A stretch of DNA of 63,028 nt from CAYPEK01 sp964409645 (GTDB lineage: Bacteria > UBP15 > UBA6099): contig CAYPEK010000011.1 in the NCBI GenBank assembly GCA_964409645.1, forward strand, positions 1-63,028, read 5' to 3'. The notes below the pieces were generated by a model. It was given only the letters and a program-made list of their open reading frames with translations. It was not told where the DNA came from and searched no databases. Below, piece after piece: positions 52,924 through 61,260 of the stretch. The position numbers and the translations under genes were made by a program. Positions within the stretch are counted from its first letter, which is position 1, and each line of letters opens with the position of its first letter.

Positions 52924-53913
52924 TCATTTAACGATCATATCGCAGACGACCGCCTTATGATCCATGAATCCCTTGTTTTTTTCCGGGGTCATATCGAGAC
53001 GGTTCTTGTCGTCCTTCATGATCGTGCACTTCTCCGCGCGCATGTTGGAGACAACATGATCGAGACACTTCTCGAATTTCTTTTTAACAAGTCCGAGCAT
53101 GCTCACCTCTCGCGTCCCCCACGTCGGCTCGTATGAATTGACAACACGCAACTTATTCCCGCTCTGGTCCGAGAACGTGGCGTCCCAGCACTGGTTCAGG
53201 TTGGCCAGCTCGTCGATCACGCCCTTCTTCATCAGACTCGAACTCTTGTCGCGCGACGGGTCGTAATTGTAGTCGCCTCCCATCAGCACCGTGTAACCTT
53301 CTTTGTCGAACGCCGCTATCTTTTCCAGCGCTCCGCATATCTGCGCGCGCCGCTGCGCGAAGTCCTTATCGTCCAACGGACTCGCCGTATGCACGTTGAA
53401 CAGTTTGATCGCCTCACTCTTCTTCAGCGTCCGCTTCGCCGTGCATACATAATCCTCTTTTTCTTTTTTACATTCCTCTTTCACCGGACTCTTATTTATC
53501 AAATGGGCCGTGCACAAATAGTAGCCGTCGCCCAGTTCACAGTCCTCGATATATTCCAGCCTGTCCTTATTCAGCCCCACGCACAATTCGCCCGAACACT
53601 GCACGGAATACTTTCCCGGAAACGTTACCTTCTCCGAGTCCAGCCCTTCGCGGTCGATCTCCTGAATAAAAATAACGTCCGGCGAAATCTTATTGAGGTT
53701 CGTTTTGATCACGGACAGGTCGAAATAAGGCGCCTTGAATTTCCTGTTGTAAGCCGCCTCCGAGATGCTCATATTGCCTATGTTCGCCGTGAGCAGCTTG
53801 ATCGTCTCCGTTTTCTTCGCCGTCTTCGATGCCGTCTTGGGCGCTGAAATCGCGCAGACAGCGCACAGTCCCGCCGCCGCCATCACCGCCAATACATTTT
53901 TTCCGATTCTCAT
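52924..53913 (-). CDS. Exported endonuclease/exonuclease/phosphatase-family protein
   Basis: A 329-residue protein. A signal-like N-terminus (VLAVMAAAGLCAVCAISAP) and a lysine-rich linker precede the EEP fold: IKLLTANIGNM, VIFIQEID with the metal-binding Glu, NVHTASP, VLMGGDYNYDPSR (the GDxN catalytic motif), SYEPTWGT, LDHVVSN and FMDHKAVVCDM (the final D-H). It should cleave phosphodiesters of DNA, RNA or phospholipids outside the cytoplasm. Several cysteines in pairs (GELC, DYVC, YLC) suggest disulfides. ATG 53913 has GGCGGGTGG upstream; a longer frame to 54057 overlaps the next gene and is not supported. It converges with 51659 and is followed by a GT-C gene upstream on the same strand. 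Confidence 0.87.
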   Translation of the reverse strand: MRIGKNVLAVMAAAGLCAVCAISAPKTASKTAKKTETIKLLTANIGNMSISEAAYNRKFKAPYFDLSVIKTNLNKISPDVIFIQEIDREGLDSEKVTFPGKYSVQCSGELCVGLNKDRLEYIEDCELGDGYYLCTAHLINKSPVKEECKKEKEDYVCTAKRTLKKSEAIKLFNVHTASPLDDKDFAQRRAQICGALEKIAAFDKEGYTVLMGGDYNYDPSRDKSSSLMKKGVIDELANLNQCWDATFSDQSGNKLRVVNSYEPTWGTREVSMLGLVKKKFEKCLDHVVSNMRAEKCTIMKDDKNRLDMTPEKNKGFMDHKAVVCDMIVK

Positions 53914-53969
53914 TTTGCCACCCGCCAATTTGTTGCAGTTATTTTCCGCCTTTTCCGGCGCCAAATCAA

Positions 53970-56270
53970 CTATCTCCCGCGCCGCTTTATCTTGAATATC
54001 AGATTGTCGCCGCTTCTGAACACGAGCTGAAAATCGTCCGGATGTGAGAGCGCCCACTTCATTTCGATCGGCTGCGCCGCGCCTCGCTTCGGATGGTAAT
54101 CAATCGACACAAACAGGTAATCAGCTTTTTCCGACGCAAGCCGCCCGCGCCATGCTTCATAGTCGCCTTCCGCACGGAAAATGCCGTTAAGGTCCGTCGA
54201 ATCCGCCTGAGGCGCGTAACCTTCTTCGGTTCTCCGCCCGCGCTCGTAGCTGTGGAACACTCTGTCGCGCGAACCATCTATATTGACATACAGCACACGA
54301 TTTTTTAGCCTGTCTCCGTACAATCCGTAAGGCGCGCAGTTCCCCGCGTATGCGATAGTTGCCGCTTTTCCTTCCGTTATCCTCTCCATCGCATTCCAGC
54401 CCGCCGCGAGATAATGGCCCTCGTACCACTCGTACCGATGTTTCTTCATGAAGTCGGCCTTCAGCGATATAACTACGAGCGCCGCGATCGCGAGCAGCGG
54501 GATAAGCTTCAGCGCCTGCCTCGGGCGCCTCCCGACCAGCAACCCCAGAAAATACGAACCGAACATCACCGCAAGCAGCGCCGCGACAGCCGTCGGCGCT
54601 CCCTCCATCGCGAGACTCCCGCCCGAGAACATATCCGCCACGAACCGCCCGAACCGGCGCGCCGTGTCGTAATTGCCGATAAGCAAACCCGGCGCCGCTG
54701 CAAGCCAGAGCGCGTTCCAACCTGATTCCTCTATCGCGTACGCCGCAAACACGAAAAACAGCACGACGCCCGGAATCGCGAAGCGGGCGTTGTTCGCAAT
54801 GTTGTACGGATTCACACACCAGAAAACGAACATGACCGCCGGGGCCAGAACAAACAGATATCTCACCCCCCACGAACGGCCCGAAGAAAACGTAAACATC
54901 GCCGCCGCCGGAATCGCGAAGCAAAATGCGACGATCGCCGCCGCGGAGCCTATCCTCCAGAACGACACCGCCGCCGTTCCCGCTACCGCCGCAAGCATCA
55001 AAACGAGCGCGCCTGATTTCGCCGAACGCCACGGCTGTTCGCTCCGTGCGGCCGCACCGCCCATAGCGGCGATCAGTATGAACGGAATCCCGCCGATCAG
55101 CCAAGGCCCGGCCACATAGTTTGAGAACACGCTTTTCAGCGACACGATATCCGAAACGGGAACGTGCATGTGAGACGCGAGCATTGCGCCGCGTTCAAAT
55201 GCCCCACTGAAAATTTTAACGCCGAACACGCTCATGCCGAGCGGATAAAACGGACTGCCGGTCAATGCGAGGTTGCGCACATACCAAAATGCGCCGGATG
55301 CGGCTGCCGCAACAATAAACATCGCAGCCGAAGCAACTTTCGACTTGTCCTTTTTCGCCGCGAACACCAGAGGAAAAAGCAGAGCGATAAAAACCGCTCC
55401 GATGTATTTCGAGCCGACCGCAAGACCCGCGGCAAGACCGGCAACCACAAGCTCGCCTCTCGCCCTTCGCCCTTCAGAGTCCGGCAGCAGGTATGCCGCC
55501 GCCGTCAGAAAAGAGGCCGCGAAAAACAGATCCACCCCGAACTGCTGCACCTGCCGCAGAACCAGAGGCGCAGCCGCGCCCGCCGCCGCGCCCGCTATCG
55601 CATTCCCGTCCCCGAGACCGGCGCGCTTCGCAATTCTGAACGATGTGGCCATGCACACGAGCAGACACATCGCCTCAAACAGCCCCGACAATAGATCGTT
55701 CTTCAGCGGCATAATGAGCCAAAGATAGATGAGCTCGCCGTTCGACGGATAATAAGTCGTCGCCTGTTCCGGGCTAAGCGTCTGCACGAGCGTGATTTTT
55801 CCGGCGCGCAGCCACTCGGCGGGAAACACGAGATGGTCGAGGAACGCATCCGCCGGCGACGGCGGCATAATCAATGCAAACGAAGCCGACACTAAAAAAT
55901 AGAAGATGAATATGTAGAGTATAATCGATCTCGGCAGCGATTTCTTTTCCAGCGGACGCCCATAGACCGACGTTTCCGGCACCCCCGCCACGCGTACCCC
56001 GCGCCCGCGTGTCCGCCTGTAAACAAGCCATATCGCAAGCAGCGCCGCCGCATGCATGGCGACCGTGCTCCTGAAATCCATCGAATTCAGCACGCTTAGA
56101 ATTTCATAAATTATGACGATCAGCGACATCGAAACGGCGAACGCCGCCGGAAGCCTGTCCACGCCGCGCCCGCGCCCGGCAAGCCGCGTTGCCGCAAGCC
56201 AGCCCGACAGCATTACAATGCCGTTCATCAGCAGGCTGCCGCCTATCGAAATGTAGAGCGATTCCGCCAT
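53970..56270 (-). CDS. GT-C-like membrane glycosyltransferase
   Basis: A 766-residue membrane protein with about 12 helices in residues 5-610. The first large outer loop, PPSPADAFLDHLVFPAEWL, contains an acidic residue and a D-H pair as in PMT/OST-like GT-C enzymes; SPEQATTYYPSNGELIYLW follows. A soluble C-terminal domain of about 150 residues completes the protein. The ATG at 56270 is preceded 7 bases upstream by TATAAT on the minus strand, again a leaderless-type arrangement. It is the only GT-C gene outside the left 25 kb and stands alone next to exported hydrolases, so its role may differ from the others. Transferase function is inferred from fold only. Confidence 0.82.
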   Translation of the reverse strand: MAESLYISIGGSLLMNGIVMLSGWLAATRLAGRGRGVDRLPAAFAVSMSLIVIIYEILSVLNSMDFRSTVAMHAAALLAIWLVYRRTRGRGVRVAGVPETSVYGRPLEKKSLPRSIILYIFIFYFLVSASFALIMPPSPADAFLDHLVFPAEWLRAGKITLVQTLSPEQATTYYPSNGELIYLWLIMPLKNDLLSGLFEAMCLLVCMATSFRIAKRAGLGDGNAIAGAAAGAAAPLVLRQVQQFGVDLFFAASFLTAAAYLLPDSEGRRARGELVVAGLAAGLAVGSKYIGAVFIALLFPLVFAAKKDKSKVASAAMFIVAAAASGAFWYVRNLALTGSPFYPLGMSVFGVKIFSGAFERGAMLASHMHVPVSDIVSLKSVFSNYVAGPWLIGGIPFILIAAMGGAAARSEQPWRSAKSGALVLMLAAVAGTAAVSFWRIGSAAAIVAFCFAIPAAAMFTFSSGRSWGVRYLFVLAPAVMFVFWCVNPYNIANNARFAIPGVVLFFVFAAYAIEESGWNALWLAAAPGLLIGNYDTARRFGRFVADMFSGGSLAMEGAPTAVAALLAVMFGSYFLGLLVGRRPRQALKLIPLLAIAALVVISLKADFMKKHRYEWYEGHYLAAGWNAMERITEGKAATIAYAGNCAPYGLYGDRLKNRVLYVNIDGSRDRVFHSYERGRRTEEGYAPQADSTDLNGIFRAEGDYEAWRGRLASEKADYLFVSIDYHPKRGAAQPIEMKWALSHPDDFQLVFRSGDNLIFKIKRRGR

Positions 56271-56277
56271 TGCATTA

Positions 56278-56283
56278 ATTATA
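56278..56283 (-). promoter_or_regulatory. -10 box of a probable leaderless promoter for the 53970-56270 gene
   Basis: On the minus strand TATAAT ends 7 bases before the ATG at 56270. No Shine-Dalgarno sequence is found, and no strong -35 hexamer at 16-18 bases. Confidence 0.55.
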
Positions 56284-56351
56284 ATCGAAACAACCGATTT
56301 GGTTTATACCAGTCGCTCCATCCATTCCTATTTCCTTTTATGTGGATAATA

Positions 56352-57452
56352 CTAATATTTTATTTCCGTCAGCTTTTGCCTCACTGCCTTCTTCAAATCC
56401 GCGAACTCTCTCTCTTTTTTTGCGGAGATCGCAACCGCGCCGGGATGCAGCCTGAGCAAGTGATCTAGTCTTTCACTATTCCCGACCCGATCGATTTTAT
56501 TAAAAACCAGCAGATACGGAACCTTAGTCGCCCCGAGTTCCGATATGATCCGGTCCACCTCGTCCATCTGCTCCTGATATTGCGGATTGGAGACATCAAC
56601 AACGTGCAGCAGAACACTCGCGTCACGCACACCCTCAAGTGTGGACTTAAACGACTCCACGAGATGCACCGGCAGGTTCTTTATGAATCCTACGGTATCG
56701 ACAAGCAGGGCGTTGCCGACCCCCTCTATGTAAATCTTCCTCGTCAGCGGGTCGAGCGTGGCGAACAACTTGTCCTCGACAAACGCCTTCTCCTTGCTCA
56801 GCGCGTTGAAGAGCGTCGTCTTTCCGGCATTCGTGTACCCCACAAGCGATAAAACTGGCACGCGCGCCCTTTCCCTCCGCTGCTTCTGGATCAGCCGGTT
56901 CTTCTCAACTTTTTCGAGCTTCTTCTTCAGTGTGGAAATGCGGTCACGGATGCGGCGGCGGTCGGATTCGAGCTTCGTTTCGCCCGGCCCGCGCGTGCCT
57001 ATGCCGCCACCCAGCCGCGAAAGTTCCACACCCCGCCCCACGATCCTCGGCAGCAGGTATTCGAGTTGCGCAAGCTCAACCTGTATCTTGCCCTCGTTGC
57101 TCTGCGCCCGCATCGCGAATATATCGAGTATCAACTGCGTGCGGTCGATCACCTTTACGCCGAGCTCTTTCTCGAGGTTGCGGAACTGGAGCGGAGACAA
57201 CTCGTTGTTGAATATCACGAGGTCCGCTTCCATCTCCTCGATTGCCTCGCGAATCTCCGCCACCTTGCCCGGTCCGATATAGAACTGCACCGTAGGCCGG
57301 GTTTCCTTCTGCGTTACGACCGCGACCACGCGCGCGCCAGACGTCTCCGCGAGCCGTGCAAGCTCAATGTACGGGTCGTCCGTATCGCCCCATTCGACAT
57401 GCGCGGTTCGAAAACCCGCAACGACCGCCTTTTCTGTCGGCTCTTCCTTCAT
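56352..57452 (-). CDS. hflX: HflX family ribosome-associated GTPase
   Basis: A 366-residue GTPase that binds and splits stalled or idle ribosomes. The N-terminal HflX domain (about 15-180) has QFYIGPGKVAEI, VIFNNELSPLQFRNLE, RTQLILDIFAMRAQSNEGK and RLGGGIGTRGPGETKLE. The G domain shows GYTNAGKTTLFNAL (P-loop), LLVDTVGFIKNLP (G3), LVFNKID (G4) and AISAKK (G5). A coiled linker lies between (KKKLEKVEKNR). All motifs are intact and length is typical. ATG 57452 is preferred over an in-frame TTG two codons earlier. A TATAAT box 8 bases upstream indicates a leaderless message even for this housekeeping gene. Confidence 0.95.
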   Translation of the reverse strand: MKEEPTEKAVVAGFRTAHVEWGDTDDPYIELARLAETSGARVVAVVTQKETRPTVQFYIGPGKVAEIREAIEEMEADLVIFNNELSPLQFRNLEKELGVKVIDRTQLILDIFAMRAQSNEGKIQVELAQLEYLLPRIVGRGVELSRLGGGIGTRGPGETKLESDRRRIRDRISTLKKKLEKVEKNRLIQKQRRERARVPVLSLVGYTNAGKTTLFNALSKEKAFVEDKLFATLDPLTRKIYIEGVGNALLVDTVGFIKNLPVHLVESFKSTLEGVRDASVLLHVVDVSNPQYQEQMDEVDRIISELGATKVPYLLVFNKIDRVGNSERLDHLLRLHPGAVAISAKKEREFADLKKAVRQKLTEIKY

Positions 57453-57460
57453 AAGCAACG

Positions 57461-57466
57461 ATTATA
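57461..57466 (-). promoter_or_regulatory. -10 box of a probable leaderless promoter for hflX
   Basis: On the minus strand TATAAT lies 8 bases before the hflX ATG at 57452, with no Shine-Dalgarno sequence. The -35 region is poor. Confidence 0.55.
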
Positions 57467-57501
57467 GCAAAAACGAAGTATTTAAAATATGGATTATTCT
57501 A

Positions 57502-58185
57502 TTAGATTTCCGCCGAGCGCACATTTTTCACGAACGCGGTCACCTTCGCGGGGTCCTTGATGCCTTTCGACGACTCGACGCCGCTCGCGAGATCGACGCC
57601 CGCCGGGCGCACCGTGCGAATCGCTTCGGCCACATTCTCCGGCGTCAGCCCGCCCGCCATGATCACCGGCAGCGGCGACTCCGCGGCGATGACCCGCGCC
57701 GCGTTCCAGTCGTACGTCACTCCCGTGCCGCCCATCAGACGTGTGTCGCCTTTCCGCACTATCGTGTCGAGAAGCGCCTTGTTGACTCCACTTTCCGCGT
57801 AAGCGGCGATCCGCTCCTTATATGCGCCTGCGTCGAGATCCGCCCCGGCATCCGCCGGGATGTGCACGGCCTTCCATATCTCGCAATCGAGCCGCGCACG
57901 GAGCGACGCGACGAACTCCGGCGTTTCGTCTCCCTGAAGCTGGACGCCCGAGGGTCTGATCCGCTCTGCGCATTCTACGACAAGCCCTTCCTCCGGATTG
58001 AAGAACAAAATGATTACCGGAATCTTAGAGCGCGACGCGAAAACCGACGCCTTCTCCGGATCGAGAGTACGCGGCGACGGCATGTTGACAAGCAGCCCTA
58101 TATAATCCGCGCCCGATCCGCCGATCAGTTCGACGTCCTCAAGTCTCGTCACGCCGCATATTTTAATGAAGCAACCGTTTTTCAT
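57502..58185 (-). CDS. trpF: Phosphoribosylanthranilate isomerase
   Basis: A 227-residue TIM-barrel enzyme of tryptophan synthesis, converting N-(5'-phosphoribosyl)-anthranilate to CdRP. FIKICGVTRLEDVE carries the general-base Cys11-type residue, LDTIVRKGDTRLMGGTG has the catalytic Asp-like position and phosphate site, and IMAGGLTPENVAEAI plus VDLASGVESSKGIKDP complete the phosphate-binding loops. It stands apart from other trp genes; downstream is hflX and upstream a zinc-ribbon/LURP-one gene, both on the same strand. ATG 58185 has AAGGCGGG a few bases upstream. Some stand-alone TrpF-like proteins act in other pathways, but the motifs here are those of the classic enzyme. Confidence 0.92.
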   Translation of the reverse strand: MKNGCFIKICGVTRLEDVELIGGSGADYIGLLVNMPSPRTLDPEKASVFASRSKIPVIILFFNPEEGLVVECAERIRPSGVQLQGDETPEFVASLRARLDCEIWKAVHIPADAGADLDAGAYKERIAAYAESGVNKALLDTIVRKGDTRLMGGTGVTYDWNAARVIAAESPLPVIMAGGLTPENVAEAIRTVRPAGVDLASGVESSKGIKDPAKVTAFVKNVRSAEI

Positions 58186-58200
58186 CCCGCCTTCTTCCGA

Positions 58201-58908
58201 TCATCTATGCTCCGCCGAGTCGAGAAGCACGCCGAGCGCTACCGCGAGCCGTCGGTCGAATTTCTGTTGCGGATCGCCGGTCAGGTCTAATACATATTTA
58301 TCCATAACCGTCCATTTGCGTATAAACTTTCCTATGACGGCGCCTCCCGATTGAATGATAAAATCCGTCTTAAGAAAATCACCTATCTCGCTGAAACGGC
58401 GGAGCAGCGCTTTAAACCACGAGTCCTCGAACGCCTGTGCGATCACCGCGCCCTCCGGCGACAGGATGTCCCACGTGCGGCGTAGTATGCTTATCATGTT
58501 CCGCCTGCGGAAACTCCCGAGCACCTGCCCGTCCGGCCCCTGCAGCGTAAATGTGCGAAACAGAATCGCAAAAACCTTGTCCTGCAGCACCGTGAGCGCC
58601 TTTATCTTCATCGTGCTGTCGCTGAAAATAGAAATGTGTCGCTTCAGAGCAAACGTTGTCCGTTGGATGAAGAATATCTCATTCTGATTCTCGTCGTATA
58701 ATTGGTAAGTCTGCCTTATCTTCAGGAACTTCTGGTTGAACAGATACTTATCGAGCTTGAATCTCTCGTCGAGAGGCGCGGCGGACGCAGACGGTTTCGC
58801 CGCCGCCGGCGTTGACTGCTGCGCGAGAAACCCGTCAAGTTTCCCTCCGCATTTCGGGCAGAACTTTGCGTTTTCTTTCAATTCGTTTCCGCAGCGTGTA
58901 CAGTTCAT
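58201..58908 (-). CDS. Zinc-ribbon plus LURP-one/scramblase-like protein
   Basis: A 235-residue two-part protein. The N-terminus is a zinc ribbon (CTRCGNELKENAKFCPKCG, two CxxC pairs). After an alanine-rich linker, residues about 50-230 look like the LURP-one-related/Tubby-C-like fold (YLFNQKFLKIRQTYQLYDEN, FALKRHISIFSD, VLGSFRRRNMISILRRTWDI), related to phospholipid scramblases. Such proteins are thought to bind membranes or phosphoinositides. ATG 58908 has GGAGG eight bases upstream. It precedes trpF by 15 bases, so the two may be co-transcribed, although no functional link is evident. Fold assignment is by pattern and not certain. Confidence 0.78.
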   Translation of the reverse strand: MNCTRCGNELKENAKFCPKCGGKLDGFLAQQSTPAAAKPSASAAPLDERFKLDKYLFNQKFLKIRQTYQLYDENQNEIFFIQRTTFALKRHISIFSDSTMKIKALTVLQDKVFAILFRTFTLQGPDGQVLGSFRRRNMISILRRTWDILSPEGAVIAQAFEDSWFKALLRRFSEIGDFLKTDFIIQSGGAVIGKFIRKWTVMDKYVLDLTGDPQQKFDRRLAVALGVLLDSAEHR

Positions 58909-59057
58909 ATTCGCGCCTCCGGTTTTTGGCTAGAGTAACACAAGCCCGGCGATTTAACAAGAATTCCTCCGGTCGTCTCTATGCTCCGTCCACCTCTTTT
59001 GACACGCGCGTTATGTTTTTGTTAAACTTCATAAACTTTGGAACGGGGAATAGACAG

Positions 59058-59609
59058 ATGGTAAAGAATGACGAATGGATTATTAAGACAGCCAAGGAAG
59101 CGGGCCTGATAGAGCCGTTCGAGGCGGGTCAGGTGCGCGAAGGCGTTATCTCATACGGCGTCTCGTCTTACGGATACGATATGAGGCTGAGCCGCAACTT
59201 CAAGGCGCCGGTTATCAGCGGCCGCACCGAACTCGACCCGAAAAACCCGGGAAGCGTTGAGTTTGAGGACATCGAGACATCGTGCTTCCTGCTCCCCTCG
59301 GGCAGTTTCGTTCTCGGACACAGCCTCGAGTACTTCCGAATTCCGCGGGACGTGCTTGCGCTCTGCACCGGCAAGTCCACATACGCCCGCTGCGGAGTGC
59401 TCATCAACATCACACCACTCGAACCCGAGTGGGAGGGCAATGTGACGATCAGCATCGCCAACACGTCACCGGTGCCGGTGCGTATCTATGCGGAGGAAGG
59501 CATCGCACAGGTGGTTTTCATAGCGGCGGAAAAGGCGTGCGGCGTGTCGTACGCGGACAGGAAGGGAAAATATCAGGCGCAGCGCGGCATAGGAACCGCG
59601 CAGGTGTGA
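59058..59609 (+). CDS. dcd: dCTP deaminase
   Basis: A 183-residue trimeric enzyme converting dCTP to dUTP. Hallmarks are GVSSYGYDMRLSRNF, FVLGHSLEYFRIP, CTGKSTYARCGV and ITPLEPEWEGNVTISIANT, which supplies the catalytic Glu, then IYAEEGIAQVVF. The C-terminal tail DRKGKYQAQRGI closes over the substrate. The start ATG 59058 is chosen over a longer frame from 58812 because the family begins with this segment; GGGG lies ten bases upstream. Downstream is pepA. The active-site Arg/Ser/Gly pattern looks like the monofunctional deaminase rather than the bifunctional dCTP deaminase/dUTPase, but this distinction is not certain. Confidence 0.93.
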   Translation: MVKNDEWIIKTAKEAGLIEPFEAGQVREGVISYGVSSYGYDMRLSRNFKAPVISGRTELDPKNPGSVEFEDIETSCFLLPSGSFVLGHSLEYFRIPRDVLALCTGKSTYARCGVLINITPLEPEWEGNVTISIANTSPVPVRIYAEEGIAQVVFIAAEKACGVSYADRKGKYQAQRGIGTAQV

Positions 59610-59725
59610 TCGCCGCGGAACTATCGTCGCTTCGAATCTTGTTTCTTATAATGTTTTTTATTGAAGCTCTGAAATAAAGACAGGCCGCGCCGGACGCGGA
59701 AAAGACAATCGACGGGAGAACAGTT

Positions 59726-61240
59726 ATGAAAATCAAAGCGGTTGCGCAGGATGTCGTGAAATACAAAGGTGATGTGCTCATCGTCAATCTGTTTGAAGGC
59801 GTTAAGCAGCCGGGCGGCGCGGCGGGCGCGGTGGACAAGGCGCTCGGTGGCGCGATAACGAAGCTGATAAAGCGCGGCGAATTCACAGGTAAGCGCGGCA
59901 CGTGCGCGGACCTGCCGGGCTCGAAATCGATCGGCGCGGAGCGCGTCGTGGTGGTCGGTCTAGGCAAGAAAGAAAAATTCGACGCGGACGGTATCAGACT
60001 CGCGGCGAGCGTCTCTCTGAACAAGGCGAAATCGATCAAGGCTAAACACATCGGGACGATTCTGCACGGCGCGGGCGCGGGCGGCGCATCTCCGGAAGAA
60101 GCAGCGCAGGCAGTCGCGGAAGGCGCAATCCTCGGTCTCTATAAATTCGATAAATATCGCTCGAAAAAAGATAATGGCGACGATAAGGAAGCGGACATCG
60201 CCGAATTGACAGTCATTGTGCTCGATGCGAAAGACGCGGTAGCAGCGAACAAGGGAATCAAGCTCGGAACGGTTCTCGCGGACGCGGCGAACCGAGCACG
60301 CGACCTCGTGAACGAGCCGCCAAACGTACTCACTCCCGCCGAACTCGCACGCCGCGCGAAGGCGATGTGCAAAAGCGGCGCGCTCAAGGTGCGCGTTTTC
60401 TCGAAGGCCGAAATCGAGAAGATGAAAATGGAAGCTTTCCTCGGCGTTGCAAAAGGCAGCCACAACCCGCCCGTGCTGATCGAGATCGAATACAAGGGCA
60501 ATCCGTCGTCGAAAAAAACGCTCGCCCTCGTCGGCAAGGGAATCACGTTCGACTCGGGCGGCCTGTCGCTCAAACCGTCGAGCGCGATGGACGACATGAA
60601 GACAGATATGAGCGGCGCGGCGGCGGTGATCTGCGCGATGACCGCGATCGCCGAACTGAAACCGAAGATCAACGTGACGGCGCTCGTGCCCGCAACCGAA
60701 AACATGCCGGGCGGTGCGGCGCAGAAGATCGGCGACATCGTTCGCGCGATGAACGGTAAAACAGTTGAGATTCTCAACACGGACGCAGAAGGCCGTCTGA
60801 TCCTATGCGACGCCGTGTGTTACGCGGTGAAAAAGAAGATGTCGCCGATCGTGGACGTCGCAACGCTGACCGGCGCATGCATGGTCGCGCTCGGCTCCGT
60901 GCGGACAGGACTGATGGGCAACGACGACAAACTGATCGCGGACATCACGGCGGCGGGCGACAAGAGCGGCGAGAAGATGTGGCAACTCCCCACCGACGAC
61001 GAATATAAGGAATTGCTTAAGAGCGAAATCGCGGACATACAGAACGTGGGCGGTCGCTACGCCGGCGCAACAACCGGCGCGCTCTTCATCGGCTTCTTCG
61101 CCGACGATACGCCGTGGGCGCATCTCGACATCGCCGGCACCGCGTACATAGACAAAAAAGACCGCTACTTCAGGAAAGGCGCAACGGGAATGGGCGTCCG
61201 CACTCTCACCCAGCTCGCCCTCGATATGGCCCCGCGCTGA
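59726..61240 (+). CDS. pepA: Leucyl aminopeptidase (M17)
   Basis: A 504-residue cytosolic aminopeptidase with two metal ions. The N-terminal regulatory domain (1-165) is followed by the catalytic domain: NEPPNVLTPAELA, LVGKGITFDSGGLSLKP with the first Lys and Asp ligands, MKTDMSGAAAV (Asp ligand), and NTDAEGRLILCDAV with the final Asp and Glu ligands and the catalytic Arg. Residues NVGGRYAGATTGALF and WAHLDIAGTAY end the fold. Length and motifs are normal. ATG 59726 has GGGAG nine bases upstream. It is followed after 20 bases by the ferredoxin gene, a possible read-through unit. PepA also acts as a DNA-binding recombination accessory protein in some bacteria. Confidence 0.95.
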   Translation: MKIKAVAQDVVKYKGDVLIVNLFEGVKQPGGAAGAVDKALGGAITKLIKRGEFTGKRGTCADLPGSKSIGAERVVVVGLGKKEKFDADGIRLAASVSLNKAKSIKAKHIGTILHGAGAGGASPEEAAQAVAEGAILGLYKFDKYRSKKDNGDDKEADIAELTVIVLDAKDAVAANKGIKLGTVLADAANRARDLVNEPPNVLTPAELARRAKAMCKSGALKVRVFSKAEIEKMKMEAFLGVAKGSHNPPVLIEIEYKGNPSSKKTLALVGKGITFDSGGLSLKPSSAMDDMKTDMSGAAAVICAMTAIAELKPKINVTALVPATENMPGGAAQKIGDIVRAMNGKTVEILNTDAEGRLILCDAVCYAVKKKMSPIVDVATLTGACMVALGSVRTGLMGNDDKLIADITAAGDKSGEKMWQLPTDDEYKELLKSEIADIQNVGGRYAGATTGALFIGFFADDTPWAHLDIAGTAYIDKKDRYFRKGATGMGVRTLTQLALDMAPR

Positions 61241-61260
61241 CGTTGCCGGGGGGGAAAGAG

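Noticed and set aside
57041..57211. Overlapping plus-strand frames across hflX
   Set aside because: All are antisense to the intact hflX gene and have no ribosome-binding site or motif.
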